From Bretschneidera sinensis (lineage: Eukaryota; Streptophyta; Magnoliopsida; Brassicales; Akaniaceae), in NCBI GenBank assembly GCA_023935145.1, contig CM043698.1, forward strand, positions 83,227,501-83,291,500: DNA of 64,000 nt, written 5' to 3'. Each line of letters opens with the position of its first letter. The first letter of the stretch is position 1. The notes under the pieces are model-generated. The model ran no database searches, was not told the DNA's origin, and saw only the letters and a list, made by a program, of their open reading frames with translations. Below are positions 20,643-32,514 of the stretch, one piece after another. Made by a program: the position numbers and the translations under genes.

Positions 20643-22145
20643 TTAAAGGAGGCACTTAGAGCCCACCACATTTGGTTCAAGTGCCCTTGGATCAGCTACA
20701 TATTGAACAGTTTGAAGTGCCAAGTCCTCGTCTCTAGGAGGCATGATGAGATCAAGGTATGGTTTGACTATGTGTCCATTGACTGTGATTGTCTGATTGC
20801 CATTGGAACCATGAATCTCCAAAGCACTATGAGGAAAGATCTTGGTGACCACATACGGACCAGACCATCGGGACTTTAGTTTCCCTAGGAACAATATTAA
20901 TCCTGAGTTGTAGAGCAACACCTTTTGTCTTATATAAAACTTTTTCCTCACTAGTTGTTTGTCATGATAGGTTTTAGTCCTTTCTTTGTAGAGCTTGGCA
21001 TTCTCTTATGCATCATACCTTAATTCTTTTAGCTCATTTAATTGCACCTTCCTCTTCTCACCTACTTGTTTCATATCAAAATTGAACTGTTTAATGGCCC
21101 AATATGCTCAATGTTCTAACTCCACTGGCAAATGGCATGCTTTACCAAATACTAAGCGGTATGGGGACATCCCAATTGGTGTCTTGTAAGCTGTCCTATA
21201 TGCCCATAGAGCATCATTTAGTCGCAAAGACCAATCCTTCCAATTAGGATTCACGGTCCTCTTTAGGATGCTTTTGATTTCTCGGATACTGATATCCACT
21301 TAGCCACTAGTTTTAGGGTGATATGGAGTGCCAACCTTATGGGTGATCCTATATTTTTTGATGAGTGCAGCAAACGAATGATGATGAAAGTGGCTGCCAC
21401 CATCATTGATGATCGCTCTTGGGGTTCCAAGCTGGGTAAATATGTTATCCTGTAGAAACTTCACAACCACTTTATGATCATTAGTCCTTAAGAGGATAGC
21501 CTCGACCCATTTGGACACATAATCCACACCCACAAGAATATACAAATAACCAAAGGAATTTGGGAATGGACCCATGAAATCGATGCCCCATACATCAAAA
21601 AGTTCTACTATATGAATATTTTGTAGGGGCATCTGATTTCGGGAAGAGATGTTACCTGTCTGCTAGCATCTATCATATGAGCAGCAAAATGAGAAGGCAT
21701 CTTTAAACAGATTAGGCCAATAAAAACTGGATTGTAATACCTTAAGTGCTGTTCTCTTGGCCCCAAAGTGTCCTCCACAAGCAAACCAATGACAATGTTG
21801 TAATAAGCTCAAGTTCTCCTCTTCTGAGACACACCTTCTTATGATTTGATCAGGGCAAAATTTGAAGAGGTAGGGGTCATCCCAATGGTAGTGTCTAGAC
21901 ATAGATATCAACTGTTTCTTTTCTTGTGTGGTCATACTTAGAGGAAAAAATTTAGCAGTTAGAAAATTAACAATATCAGCATACCATGGAAGTGTTACCT
22001 CTAGTGCGAACAATTGTTCATCAGGGAAGTTATCATTCAAAGGTAGCTCATTTTTGTCATTCTTATAGGGTAGCCTTGATAAATGATCTGTAACCACATT
22101 CTCACTACCTTTCTTGTCTTTGATCTCCAAATCAAATTCTTGCAA
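20643..22145 (-). pseudogene. B: integrase
   Basis: The N-terminal zinc-binding region (HCHWFACGGHFGAKRT ... CCSYDRC) is at about 21800-21665, followed by the core: first Asp in [13 protein letters not shown] (about 21595), second in [10 protein letters not shown] (about 21405), Glu in [12 protein letters not shown] (about 21288), then [20 protein letters not shown]. The C-terminal domain with KSRWSGPYVVTKIFP and VNGHIVKPYLD ends near 20700. The catalytic triad is preserved, but in-frame stops at about 21663, 21300 and 21105 and a frame break near 21000 disable it. Confidence 0.88.
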
Positions 22146-22149
22146 TAGG

Positions 22150-22870
22150 AGTACCTATTTGATTAACCTAGGCTTTGCATCTTTCTTAGAAAACAGATAT
22201 CTCAAAGCAGCATGATCAGTAAATACAATAACCTTAGAGCCAATCAGATATGATCTAAATTTCTCTAAAGAAAAAAATAACAGCTAACAATTCCTTTTCA
22301 CTGGTAGAATAGTTAAGCTGAGCATCATTTAAGGTTCTAGAAGCATAGTAAATAGCATGAGGTACCTTATTGATTTTTTGACCTAAGACAGCTCCCAAGG
22401 CGAAGTCATTGGCATCGCACATCAGCTCGAATGGAAGATTCCAATCTGGTGCCATCATTATTGGTGCAGAGGTGAGCACATCTTTCAATGTGTTGAAAGC
22501 TTTTATACAGTCATTAGTCGACTCATACTTAGTATCTTTAGCTAACAATGCACATAGAGGTCTAGAGATCTTGGAGAAATCCTTGATGAATCGTCTATAA
22601 AATCCAGTATGTCCAAGAAAACTTCCAACACCCTTGACTGTTAGAGGAGGAGGCAGTTTTGAAATGATGTCTACTTTAGCCTTGTCTACCTCAATACCTT
22701 TGTTGGAGATGGAATGACCCAACACAATGCCTTGTTGAACCATAAAGTGACATTTCTCCTAATTCAACACTAAGTTGCTCTCTTCACATCTCTTTAGGAC
22801 ACTCTCTAAATAATTTAGGCATTCATCAAAATTGGAACCAGAAACACTGAAATCATCCATGAATATCTTA
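22150..22870 (-). pseudogene. B: reverse transcriptase C-half and RNase H
   Basis: Directly after the border of C the frame resumes with the catalytic FMDD box (about 22860-22845, the variant usual for this clade). It continues through LESVLKRCEESNLVLN, a stop where Trp is expected, GIVLGHSISNKGIEVDKAK and FLGHTGFYRRFIKDFSKI. The RNase H start follows: FELMCDANDFALGAVLGQ (about 22430, with the catalytic Asp) and [13 protein letters not shown] (22290). A frame break at about 22255 scrambles the rest up to the integrase. Confidence 0.88.
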
Positions 22871-24121
22871 ATTATGCCCAAAGTATAACATGGTAGTTGT
22901 AGAGCCGGCTTTGGGGTGTCAATTCCACAGGGAGACAAACTAACTACAAGAGAAAGTGCAAATCTTAAAACGAATGATAAAAGTTAAACAAGAAAATCTG
23001 AGTTTGAAGTAGTGTGAAATAATTGTGTAAATATAATAGAGAACAACAAGGGTCTAAGAATCCTTCTTAGGTTCGTTGCCTTATTCCAATCTTGATTCAG
23101 TTGTTTTTGTCTCAATTGCAAGTTTCACATCCCAAACAAGCAATCAGCAAATATTCAATTAAAGCACATATATAAACCCTAGTGTAATTGTTACGAAATA
23201 TTCTTTGCTTTCAAGCACACATGACCTAACTTATAGATTATCAAGAAATGAAAATACTATAGTAATGGACAAATCTATAAGAGAAATCTACCGAACTCAA
23301 TCACACCTCAACAACATCACATAAGAAGAGCATGGCTAGACTTATATGGGGGAGAAAGATGCAATCATCGGATTAAGGGGAAATCTTCTAATTAGATTAA
23401 AGAATAAATCATAACAATGTTTGACAATAAATCCCAATTACAACTAAACCAATAAAGGAAAATAAAGAATAACTACACCTAGGGATTCATCCCTTCGCCT
23501 CGCTTGGAGATTAGTTGGCCATGGGAGAGAGTGTGGCAACCTTCATGATGTTTTCCCTTGCCTCCGGCCTCTCAAAAAGATGTTTCTCTTAAACCCTAAG
23601 TGATCTATTTATAGTACAAAGGTCCAAGGGTGTTTTCGAGTTTAATCTATTATTTAAAACCCTAATTAAAGTTTAACTCAGAGATACAATCCCGTGTGCG
23701 CGCTGCAGTGCTGCTCTATAGGCACTGCAGTGCTAGGCATAATTTGGCTGGGCGAGCCTCTGGGCACCGCAGTGCTGGCTGAGGAGCACTGCGGTGTTGG
23801 CTGTTTGTTCACAACATGGGAGTTTCTAGGCACTGCGGTGCTGATTGAGGAGGTGTTGGCTGTTTGCTGATTTTCTTCACGTTTTGCCTCTCTGCAGCCA
23901 CTCCTATGCTTCGTCGTGCATGGAATCTTGGTGCTTTTAAACAATGATCATTTCTTCTTCTCTTTGGAATCAAAATACTTGAAAATGCATTGGAATAAGT
24001 TAGTGGTCCAATAATATTACTTAAGAGTTTTCAACACATAAAAGTGCAATAAAGACCGAGAAGAATCATAAAATGCTAACAATTAAACATCGTTGGGATG
24101 CATTTTATGGCTCTTATCACA
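22871..24121 (-). repeat. C: 3' LTR (1251 bp)
   Basis: On the minus strand it runs from TGTGATAAGAGCCATAAAAT (24121) to TTTGGGCATAAT (22871). TATA box 23606-23613; palindromic words 23693-23860 lie 80 bp upstream. It differs from the 5' LTR by many substitutions and a few short indels, so the element is not recent. Confidence 0.93.
23693..23860. repeat. Palindromic words in C 3' LTR (GCACTGCAGTGC / CCGCGG type)
   Basis: Five words, including the perfect 12-bp palindrome GCACTGCAGTGC (23722-23733), and GCACCGCAGTGCTGG, GCACTGCGGTGTTGG and GCACTGCGGTGCTG. Confidence 0.85.
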
Positions 24122-24134
24122 ACCCCCAACTAGC
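24122..24134 (-). promoter_or_regulatory. C: polypurine tract
   Basis: GCTAGTTGGGGGT on the minus strand directly precedes the 3' LTR, preceded by the same 'ggactagcaat' block as in D. Confidence 0.8.
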
Positions 24135-25735
24135 TTATTGCTAGTCCCTAGCAATTCAAGTGAAAATAAAAGATGAAATCAATAGTAGGAATCGAAATAA
24201 AGTAAAGCAATATCAGTGTTAACCAAGAGTAATCCACATTTTGTCTCAAAAATTTCGCATAACACACAGCACATAAAATCGTTTAAATTCACCCAAGTTT
24301 AAAAGTAATCCAAACCTCAATCTTGAAATCGTTATTGAATCTTAACATCAATCTTACCACAATCCATTAATTCGTACACCCGGATGATTTTATGCATAAC
24401 ATTCATGAATACAAGTCTTGGCCTCTAAAAATATAATAAATTGTGTGACATCAATCACATAAACAAGCTCCATAGGCTCACTTTTTAAATCACTCTCCAC
24501 TATTGTAGAAAAATCACACTCTATTGGATCAATAGGTCTTTAATAAGCATGTAATGTTAGGCTAAGGTAAAGGTTATGAAAGAATGGGATGGATTTACAA
24601 GTAAAAGAACTCAATCTCTTAGTTTTAAACACAACCACTTTTAAGCACTAGATAACCTTACTTCATCACCCAACTTTTTCAACTATTGTTCGAGCATTTT
24701 TCTCAAATCACCATTTTTCCTTTCTTTTCTTCTTTCTTTGCCATAATTCACTTTTTTTTTTTGGTATTTTGGCATAAGATCATTCATCTCCTTTTTTCAT
24801 TTTTCTTTTTCTTTTCCATAAACCCCAACTTATCTCATTTAATGTACTTGGGTTATGGTAGTGATATTTTCTCATATTTCCATCCTTACTCCTCTTGAGT
24901 GATTCTCAACAAATGTGTATGACTAAGTTCTTTTAAAAGGAAGGTAAGAATAAAATATTTTAGGCTCATAAAGGTGAGTAAATGGCTATTGAAAGAAACA
25001 AGGCTCAAATAGGTGACTAGTGATAAATATAGCAATGGTAAGTTCGAAAGGCTCAAATGGTCCAAAAATGGCCTATATCATATCCTAAGTAATGTGCATT
25101 CTAGAAATTCACCTCAAGTGGTTATCAAGTAAGTTCTAGAGCTTGTCGAGACCACAAAAGTATTCACAAAGCAATTACACATAAAACTTCTCTAAATGTT
25201 TAGACTAATCATACAATCTTACCACAAACTAGAGTCTCAAACCAAATCAAGATTGACACTTACATTATTCTCAAACCGAAACAAAATTTAACTTCTTCTA
25301 AATGTTGTATGCTATCTCAATTAAGCTCATATCATTGACATGTGAATTACATCCAAGGCTAACATAAAGCATGCTAAAAAAAAAAGGGAGAACAACACCA
25401 AGCAGTTCAATGGAAAAAAAATGTATGGAAATAAAGAATATGGAAACAAAGAGATGTGTTTCCTCCACCCCCAACTTAAAAATTGCATTGACCTCAATGC
25501 AAAAGAAAGAGTAAATGAAACTCCCTTTGTAGCCAAAGGTGCATAGAAGCTGAAAATTATGCTCCACCATTTGAACTGCTTCGTATATTTGTCCCTGAAA
25601 AAGAAATACTAAGTTAATACTGGAAAACAGAAAAAAAAAATACAAACAATAAACAAGAAAAAGAAATATGAAAACAATAAAAGTAAAAAGGATAAGTTGT
25701 GCGATGCCTCCTATGAGCGCTAAGCTTTACGTCTT
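24135..25735 (-). other. C: 3' non-coding region with hairpin
   Basis: About 1.6 kb without coding signal. It aligns with the 3' region of E (59299-60620), for example 'aggctcaaatggtccaaaaatggcct' against 'aagctcaaatgttccaaacatggcct'. The hairpin TTGCATTG-ACCT-CAATGCAA (25483-25502, 8-bp stem) and a purine tract (25468-25478) match those of A and E. The 'tgaagacgtaaagcttagcgctcat' block at 25700-25740 marks the point where pol was lost. Confidence 0.7.
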
Positions 25736-25925
25736 CAGCCATACGCTCTTATTCCCTCTTAAACAAACATAGGTTGAATGCACTAGCCACTGCTTTATTG
25801 CCAAATTCGGTGCTTGTATGCTTTGGAGAGGCCTCAAGGATGTCATCGGTAACATCGGCAAATTCTGGCTTGATATATGCTCTTGTGAAGCCATGGGTGA
25901 GGGTGGACTCTAATGGATTAAGGTG

Positions 25926-27460
25926 CTAGACCTTTTCCATGAATGAGTCAATCATGTATGGTTGGTGGGTTTCGTCCACATCCTCTGATTTTTTCATTGT
26001 TGGGATGTGTAATAACTTACCAGTTAGTGTCTCAATGGAATTCACCTCCTTTATATTCTGCTGTGCTAGGTGTTGACCATGGGGTGTGGACTGAGCTCGA
26101 GAAGGGAACTTACCTCGCTCAGTCACACTCAAGTATTTCATCAACTTGGACACTTGGCTCTTTATCTCTTTATTTTCTTCAACAGCTTGCGTAATCAAAT
26201 ATTCAAGTCTCTGATTAGCCTTACCTTGTGCCTCAATAAAAGCATATAAAATGTCTTCTAAAGAACTCCTAGAAGGTACAGGTGCATGATATGGTTCAAG
26301 ATATGGTGCAGGGGTTTGTGTAAGCTGCTAGTTTTTAGACTTCCAGCTGAAATTGGGGTGATTTCTCCATCCCGGATTATAAGTATCAGAGAAGGGTGCC
26401 AAAGGCTTTTTGTACACGCCTAAGGCATTACATTGTTCCTCATACATCCCTCTCATCTCAGTAAATGTGGGGCACTCTTGGGCGAGATAATCTACCCGGC
26501 CACACACAAAACATGGTTTCAAAGACACTGCATGATTAGCCACTTGTGTTGGCTTTAAGCTTTAAGTCTTTAACACCTCTAGTTCCATAGTGAGCATCTC
26601 GACCTTGGCCTTAAGGTTATCCTCTTCCTTGAAATGGTAATTTCCACCACCATTCGGGTGCCCTATAGGTCGTGACCTGTTTGTGCTTTCAGTAGCACAA
26701 GATCCAGTCCAAGTGTGAGCTTTTTCAGCAATCTCATTAAGGTACTCTACGGCCTCATCGGGATCTTTTTCTAAAAATTCACCATTACACATCATCTTTA
26801 CAAATTGGCGCTCTCTATATGTAAGTTCCTCATAAAAATAGCTCACTAAGCGCCAATTCTCATACCCATGGTGAGGGCACATACTCAACAACTCCTTAAA
26901 TCTCTCCCAAGACTGATATAAAGTCTTACTATCCTTTTGTGCAAAGGTGGAGATTTGCCTTTTTAAAGCATTGATCTTATGTTGGGGGAAGTATTTATTA
27001 AAAAAAATCTGAGTCATCTCAGTCCATGACCCAATAGATCGTGGTCTCAGTGAGTATAGCCAACTCTTAGCTCTATCCTTCAAAGTGAAAGGAAATAACT
27101 TAAGTCTCACAATGTCAGTAGTTGCATCTTGACTACGAAAAGTCGCAACTACTTCCTCAAACTCTCTAATGTGCACATATGAGTTTTCACTTTCCAAGCC
27201 ATGAAATGTAGGGAGTAATGTATCATCCCTGTTTTAAAATCTAAGTGGTGAGTATTGGCTAGAAACATGATGCATGATGGTGTGGCTATGCGTGTAGGGT
27301 GGAGATAATCCTGAAGGGTCCTAGGGGGTTGATTTTTGTGTTCATTCATCTCTTCGGGACTAGATGGGTTATCAAATAAAGGATTTAGAAAAGAATTTAA
27401 TTCTGACTCTAATACAGGCCTACAAGTAAATCTACCCAAAGTGTCTCTATATCGGGGCAT
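25926..27460 (-). pseudogene. C: gag
   Basis: The minus-strand ATG at 27460 starts MPRYRDTLGRFTC, then RTLQDYLHPTR. After a frameshift near 27200 follows the capsid-like core LKLFPFTLKDRAKSWLYSL, WTEMTQIFFNKYFPQHK and FKELLSMCPHHGYENWRLVSY (27197-26562). After a stop at 26562 the same frame gives the zinc knuckle CFVCGRVDYLAQEC, in which the expected His is Tyr. A helical, Gln/Glu-rich tail reaches 25926 with another stop at 26326. This is the only protein of C. Confidence 0.88.
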
Positions 27461-27643
27461 GCAAGATCATAAAATAAAAAAAAATACTATAAAAAGAAAG
27501 AATAAAATAAAATTAAATTAATGCAGCAAGCTAAAAGAGAGAACGAAGTTACCGCCTTTACAAACTGCTGAAAAGAAAAACTATTTACAAATCTTCTACT
27601 GTCTTGTCTCAAAGTTAATAATCTTCCTTAAGTTAAGCGCATC

Positions 27644-27661
27644 TCCCCGGCAACGGCGCCA
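27644..27661 (-). promoter_or_regulatory. C: primer binding site (tRNA-Asp), perfect
   Basis: TGGCGCCGTTGCCGGGGA on the minus strand is an exact complement of the 3' end of plant tRNA-Asp. It lies 7 bp after the LTR end. Confidence 0.95.
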
Positions 27662-27668
27662 AAATTTG

Positions 27669-28938
27669 ATTATGCCCAAAGTATAACACGGTAGTTGTAG
27701 AGCCGGCTTTGGGGTGTTGATTCCACAGGGAGACAAACTAACTACAAGAGAAAGTGCAAACCTTAAAACGAACGATAAAAGTTAAACAAGAAAATCTGAG
27801 TTTGAAGTAGTGTGAAATAATTGTGTAAATATAATAGAGAACAACAAGGGTCCGGGAATCCTCCCTAGTTTCGTTGCCTTATTCCGATCTTGATTCAGTT
27901 GTTTTTATCTCAATTGCAAGTTTCACATCCCAAACAAGCAATCAGCAAATATTCAATTAAAGCACATATATAGTGTAATTGTTACGAAATATTCTTTGCT
28001 TTCAAGCACACATGACCTAACTTGTAGATTATCAAGAAACAACAATATATCATAATGACAATACTGCAGTAATGGACAAATCTATAAGATAAATCTACCG
28101 AACTAAATCACACCTCAACAACATCACATAAGAAGAGCATGATTAGACTTATATGGGGGAGAAAGATGCAATCACCGGATTAAGGGGAAATCTTCTAATT
28201 AGATTAAATAATAAATTATAATAATTTTTGACAATAAATCCCAATTATAACTAAACTAATAAAGGAAAATAAAGAACAACTACACCTAGGGATTCATCCC
28301 TTCGCCTCGCTTGGAGATTAGTTGGCCATGGGGGAGAGTGTGGCAGACTTCATGGTGTTTTCCCCGGCCTCTGGCCTCTCAAAAAGATGTTTCTCTTAAA
28401 CCCTAAGTGACCTATTTATAATATAAAGGTCCAAGGGTGTTTTCAAGTTTAATCTATTGTTTAAAACCCTAATTAAAGTCTAACTCGGAGATACAATCCC
28501 GTGTGCGCGCTACGGTGCTACTCTATGAGCGCTGCTGTGCTAGGCATAATTTGGCTGGGTGAGCTTTTGGGCACCGTGGTGCTGGCTGAGGAGCATCACA
28601 GTGCTGGCTGTTTGTTCACAACATGGGAGTTTCTGGGCACCGCAATGCTGACTGAGGGTCAGCACCGCGGTGCTGGATGTTTACTGATTTTCTTCACATT
28701 TTGCCTCTCCGTAGCCACTCCTATACTTCATCGTGCATGGAATCTTGGTGCTTTTAAACAACGATCGCTTCTTCTTCTTTTTGGACTCAAAATACCTGAA
28801 AATGCACTAGAATAAGTTAGTGGTCCAATAATATTACGTAAGAGTTATCAACACATAAAAGTGCAATAAAAACCGAGAAGAATCATAAAATGCTAACAAT
28901 TAAACATCATTAGGATGCATTTTATAGCTCTTATCACA
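27669..28938 (-). repeat. C: 5' LTR (1270 bp)
   Basis: Same borders as the 3' LTR. TATA box 28411-28423, palindromic words 28498-28674, 75 bp apart. It contains AGCACCGCGGTGCT (28661-28674), a perfect 14-bp palindrome. Confidence 0.93.
28498..28674. repeat. Palindromic words in C 5' LTR
   Basis: Six words of the GCACCGCGGTGC type, one perfect (28661-28674), others decayed by single changes relative to the 3' LTR. Confidence 0.85.
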
Positions 28939-28943
28939 TCTCA

Positions 28944-29671
28944 ATGAATTTCTTGACTATGTCGGAAAATATGCTCATCATACATCTTTGAAAGCTGGCT
29001 GGTGCATTGCCTAAACCGAATGGCATCATTCGATAAACAAATGTACTGAAAGGACATGTGAAGGTAGTCTTTTCTTGATCCTCAGGTGCTATGGCAATCT
29101 GGTTGTACCCACTGCACCCATCCAAGAAGCAATAACAGCTATGGCCAGCTAATCTCTCTAACATTTGATCAATGAATGGCAAGGGGAAATGATCTTTTAT
29201 GGTCACCTTGTTTAATCTTCGGTAATCAATACATACCCTCCAACCAGTTGTTTTTCTTGTAAGTATGAGCTCCTCATCCTCATTCTTCACCACTGTGATC
29301 CCATTTTTTTTAGAAATAACTTGGACTGGACTTACCCATTTACTGTCTAAGATGGGGTAGATAATGCCAACATCTAATAGTTTTAATACCTCTGCCTTTA
29401 CTACCTTTTTCATATATGGGTTAAGTCTTCTTTGAACATCTCGAGTGGGTTTTGCTTCATCCTTAAGGTAGATATGATGCATGCATTTAGCTAGACTTAT
29501 CCTTTTTATGTCAGCAATGGTCCATCCAATGGCAGATCTATGCTCCCTAAGAACTCTCAATAGTTTCTCCTCTTCTCCAATACTTAAATTGGCAGCCACA
29601 ATCACAGGTAATATCTTCTTTTCTCCCAAATAGGCACCAGTTGAATGTTCTGGCAGCTGTTTCAATTCCAA
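28944..29671 (-). pseudogene. B: reverse transcriptase N-half
   Basis: A 245-codon open frame on the minus strand, ending at the border of C. Motifs in order: LKLLDVGIIYPILDSKWVSP, WRVCIDYRRLNKVTIKDHFP, FIDQMLERLAGHSCYCFLDG, GYNQIAIAPEDQEKTTFTCP and FRMMPFGL-like FVYRMMPFGLGNAPASFQR. These are the conserved RT blocks before the catalytic aspartates. The frame was evidently open before C inserted; the C-half is at 22870. Confidence 0.93.
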
Positions 29672-29679
29672 GGTAGGTG

Positions 29680-30480
29680 CTTGGACAATAGAAGGGAGAA
29701 TAGTAGTATTAGTAGGTATGAGTCCAAGGTAGCTGTTTTAAATGGAGGAGCATACTTACTTGGATGTTTTGGGAAGGCCTCAAGGAGGTGCACAGCTTTG
29801 AAGATATCATCAGTAACATTTTCAGGTTCTTGCTCAATATCCACTTTTGTGAAGCTATAGGTAATAGTGGTCTCCAATGGATTAATGTGTTGAACCTGAA
29901 AGCTTGCTCAACAAAACTTTACATCATACATACATTAAAGTATTCCATGTCATCTTGAGGTAGTTTTAATGCATCAAATATTTTAAACTCTATTTTGTCA
30001 CAATTTACCTTCATACTCATTATACCCTTTTTCACACAAATCTTCGTATCAACAGTTCTCATGAAGGGTCTTCCTAATATGATGGGCAAAGGTAATGGCA
30101 TAGGGCATTCCTCCATATCTAACACAATAAAATCGGGCGGTAAAATGAACTCACCTACCTTTACCAGGACATCCTCAAGAATACCTCTAGGTCTTTTGAT
30201 GCTTCTATCTGCCAACTGCAAAGTGATGGAGGTCGGTTGAAGCTCCCCCAAAACTAGGTTTTGAATACTGTGTATGTTAGTAGATTGACACCCGCTTTCA
30301 AATCTAGTAATGCCCGCTCAAACAATTGGTCACCTATCCTGCAGGGAATAATGAAACTACCCGGATCTTTCAGTTTTGGTGGTAGTTTTCTTAATAGCAC
30401 AACACTTACCTCTTCAATTAAGGCTACTGTCTCATGTTCCTGAAACTTCCTCTTATGAGTGCAACAATCTTTTAAAAACT
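29680..30480 (-). pseudogene. B: protease and linker to RT
   Basis: LDLKAGVNLLTYTVF near 30290 is the protease active-site region, with Lys in place of the Gly of D-L-G, so activity is unlikely. The second half reads ELQPTSITLQLADRSIKRPR, then DFIVLDMEECPMPL and IILGRPFMRT (30251-29919). A frame break at about 30252 separates the two. The linker to RT (29877-29662) includes an acidic 'DIEQEPENVTDDIF' stretch. Confidence 0.82.
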
Positions 30481-30483
30481 TAG

Positions 30484-32175
30484 CATAAGCAGGTATTTGT
30501 TGAATTACATCTAATAAAGGAATGTTTATTTCAACTTTCCGCAAGGTTTCAAAAATATCAAGCAGTTTATTTTCTTTCTTTTGTTTTACTAACCTTTGTG
30601 GGAAGGGTGGTGCATTCACCTTCTCTGTCTCACTTACCTTTGATGCCGATGGTTTCTCTGTAGATGCTGTTACAGATTCATCAGTCCCTATCACCATACT
30701 ATTCCTTAGAGTTGTGATAGCTTTCAATTGCTGATGTCCCCCTGGGTTTAGTAGTGTTTGAGTTGGAAGCTCACCTTGCTTTCTACCACTCAATTCTTTA
30801 GCCATTTGCCCCATTTGTACCTCTAGCCTTTGAATGACTTGTTCATGTTTTGCTATGGTTTGTCTTAGTTTAGTCCAAAACTGTCTTTCATATGCCATGA
30901 ACTGATCTTGTGAAGTCATTAATTGTTGTTGCTGAGTTGCCAATTGCCTCACAAGACTTTCGAGGTCATTTTTCTTTGTTTTAGGAGCTGAGTGAGTAGC
31001 TGGCTGGGAGTTCCTTTGCTGCCCTTGATGGTTAAGGGCATTATGGTTGTTGTTCCAGGAGAAATTTAGGTGGTTCCGCCATCCAAGATTGTAAGTGTTT
31101 GCATATAGGTTGTTCTTTGGAGGATAGTTGCTTGGTCCTACATAATTTGCTTGCTCCGGGTCTGCAGATGAATACAAAGGACATGTCTCATTATTATGAT
31201 CCAATTGAGAACATATAGTGCATACCTGGAGTGGTGTAGCTGGTGGATTAGGTGAGGCATTCTGAGCAGTCATGGCTTTGACAAGAAGATCAAATTTCCT
31301 CTCCATAGGAGCTATTTGGGTAGAGGATCCTCTATTTAGAGTCACCTCATACATACCCTTGCCCTTGGGTCCATGTTTACCTCGAGAGGAAAATTGCTGG
31401 GTGTGTTCACTTAAGGTCTCGAATAGCTCCATGGCTTCTTCGCTGCTTTTCTCCATCAACACTCCTCCACAACCTAAATCCACAATACTTTAATTAGTAT
31501 CACTTAAACCTTCATAGAAAGCTTATACCAGTTCATCCTAAGGTAGATTGTGATGTGGGCATTTGAGTAGCAGCTCGTTGAAGTATCCCCATGCCTCAAA
31601 GAACAGGTCTCCATCCTTTCGTTGGAAGGACTGAATCTCCTTCCTCATTTGCCTCATCTTTTGGGGTGGGAAAAACTTTTTTAGGAACTTGTTGGCCAAC
31701 TCCTCCCAAGTATGGATCGAAACTGCAGGCAATGAATTGTACCATAGTTTAGCATTATCTTTTAAGGAAAAAAGGAAAAGAATTAACCTGATTCCTTCTT
31801 GGTCTAGGCCTCAGATGTGCTGGAACTTGCAAAGATCGAAAAATTCCCGAAGGTGCAAGTGTGGATCCTCATTATGTGTACCCCTAAAGTGAGTCAATGC
31901 ACTGAGTATCTATCGGAGATATGTAATAATTGCCTTCCACCTCAGGTTGATACACAATACATGATGGCTGTTCAATGTTCCTTGGGATGAAAGATTACTT
32001 CATCCGTCTCCTCTTAGATGGTTGTTGGTTTTCTAGTTGTTCCGCCATTGATGCTTTTTCCTTGAATTCTTCTTCTACCTCCTCAGAGTTGTCTCTAAGC
32101 CTTCGTCTAATGGTCCACTCAAGTTTTGTATTGAGGGGAAAGAAAGTTGGATGCCTGGATCGAAGCCTTTGCATG
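30484..32175 (-). pseudogene. B: gag
   Basis: ATG at 32175. The first half is scrambled by stops and frame breaks (32175-31500), though WEELANKFLKKFFPPQKM (31732-31538) is clear. The second half is open from 31483 to 30254: VDLGCGGVLMEK-like start, an intact CX2CX4HX4C zinc knuckle (CTICSQLDHNNETC, about 31220), a Gln-rich coiled segment (LATQQQQLMTSQDQFMAYE) and a Ser/Thr linker to the protease. It is the reference used here for the losses in A. Confidence 0.87.
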
Positions 32176-32232
32176 AATTAGTGAAAATCACTTCAGTGCA
32201 GCAGTTCAGTACTACTGCTCGGGTAGCCTCTG

Positions 32233-32297
32233 CCTCAAATGCACTCAATCGCACAGTATTGCGCTTGATCGCACAAGGTGTTACGCTCGAGCGCAGT
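32233..32297. repeat. Palindromic words in the leader of B
   Basis: Three words (GCACTCAATCGCAC, TGCGCTTGATCGCAC, ACGCTCGAGCGCAG) 58-122 bp upstream of the gag ATG in the element sense. Confidence 0.8.
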
Positions 32298-32490
32298 GTC
32301 ACAGAGAGATTTTGCTATAGTGCCTAAAACAGAAACGAAAAAGAAAATAGATTAGGTTTTTGATGAAGCAAAATAAATGTAAAAAAACATAAACTTAAAA
32401 TTTTTAGATTTTTGATAAAATAAAACATAATAAAATAAATAAAAATGATTAAATTAAACGAAAATAATTCTAAAAAGAAATTTAGCGCAA

Positions 32491-32508
32491 TCCCTGGCAA
32501 CGGTGCTA
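32491..32508 (-). promoter_or_regulatory. B: primer binding site (tRNA-Asp), mutated
   Basis: TAGCACCGTTGCCAGGGA differs from that of A (TGGCGCC...) at two bases, both G-to-A changes on the element strand. Confidence 0.85.
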
Positions 32509-32514
32509 AAAACT

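Larger units (their letters stand above)
22871..28938 (-). mobile_element. Element C: gag-only Athila-like element inserted in the RT of B
   Basis: 5' LTR 27669-28938, perfect tRNA-Asp primer site, gag 27460-25926, then a short post-gag piece, the 'agacgtaaagctta' block, a 3' non-coding region, a purine tract (24122-24134) and 3' LTR 22871-24121. Protease, RT, RNase H and integrase are all missing. The 5-bp flanks are TCTTA (22866-22870) and TCTCA (28939-28943), one mismatch apart, consistent with a target duplication in the RT codons before FMDD. The structure is that of a non-autonomous element that keeps gag. Confidence 0.92.
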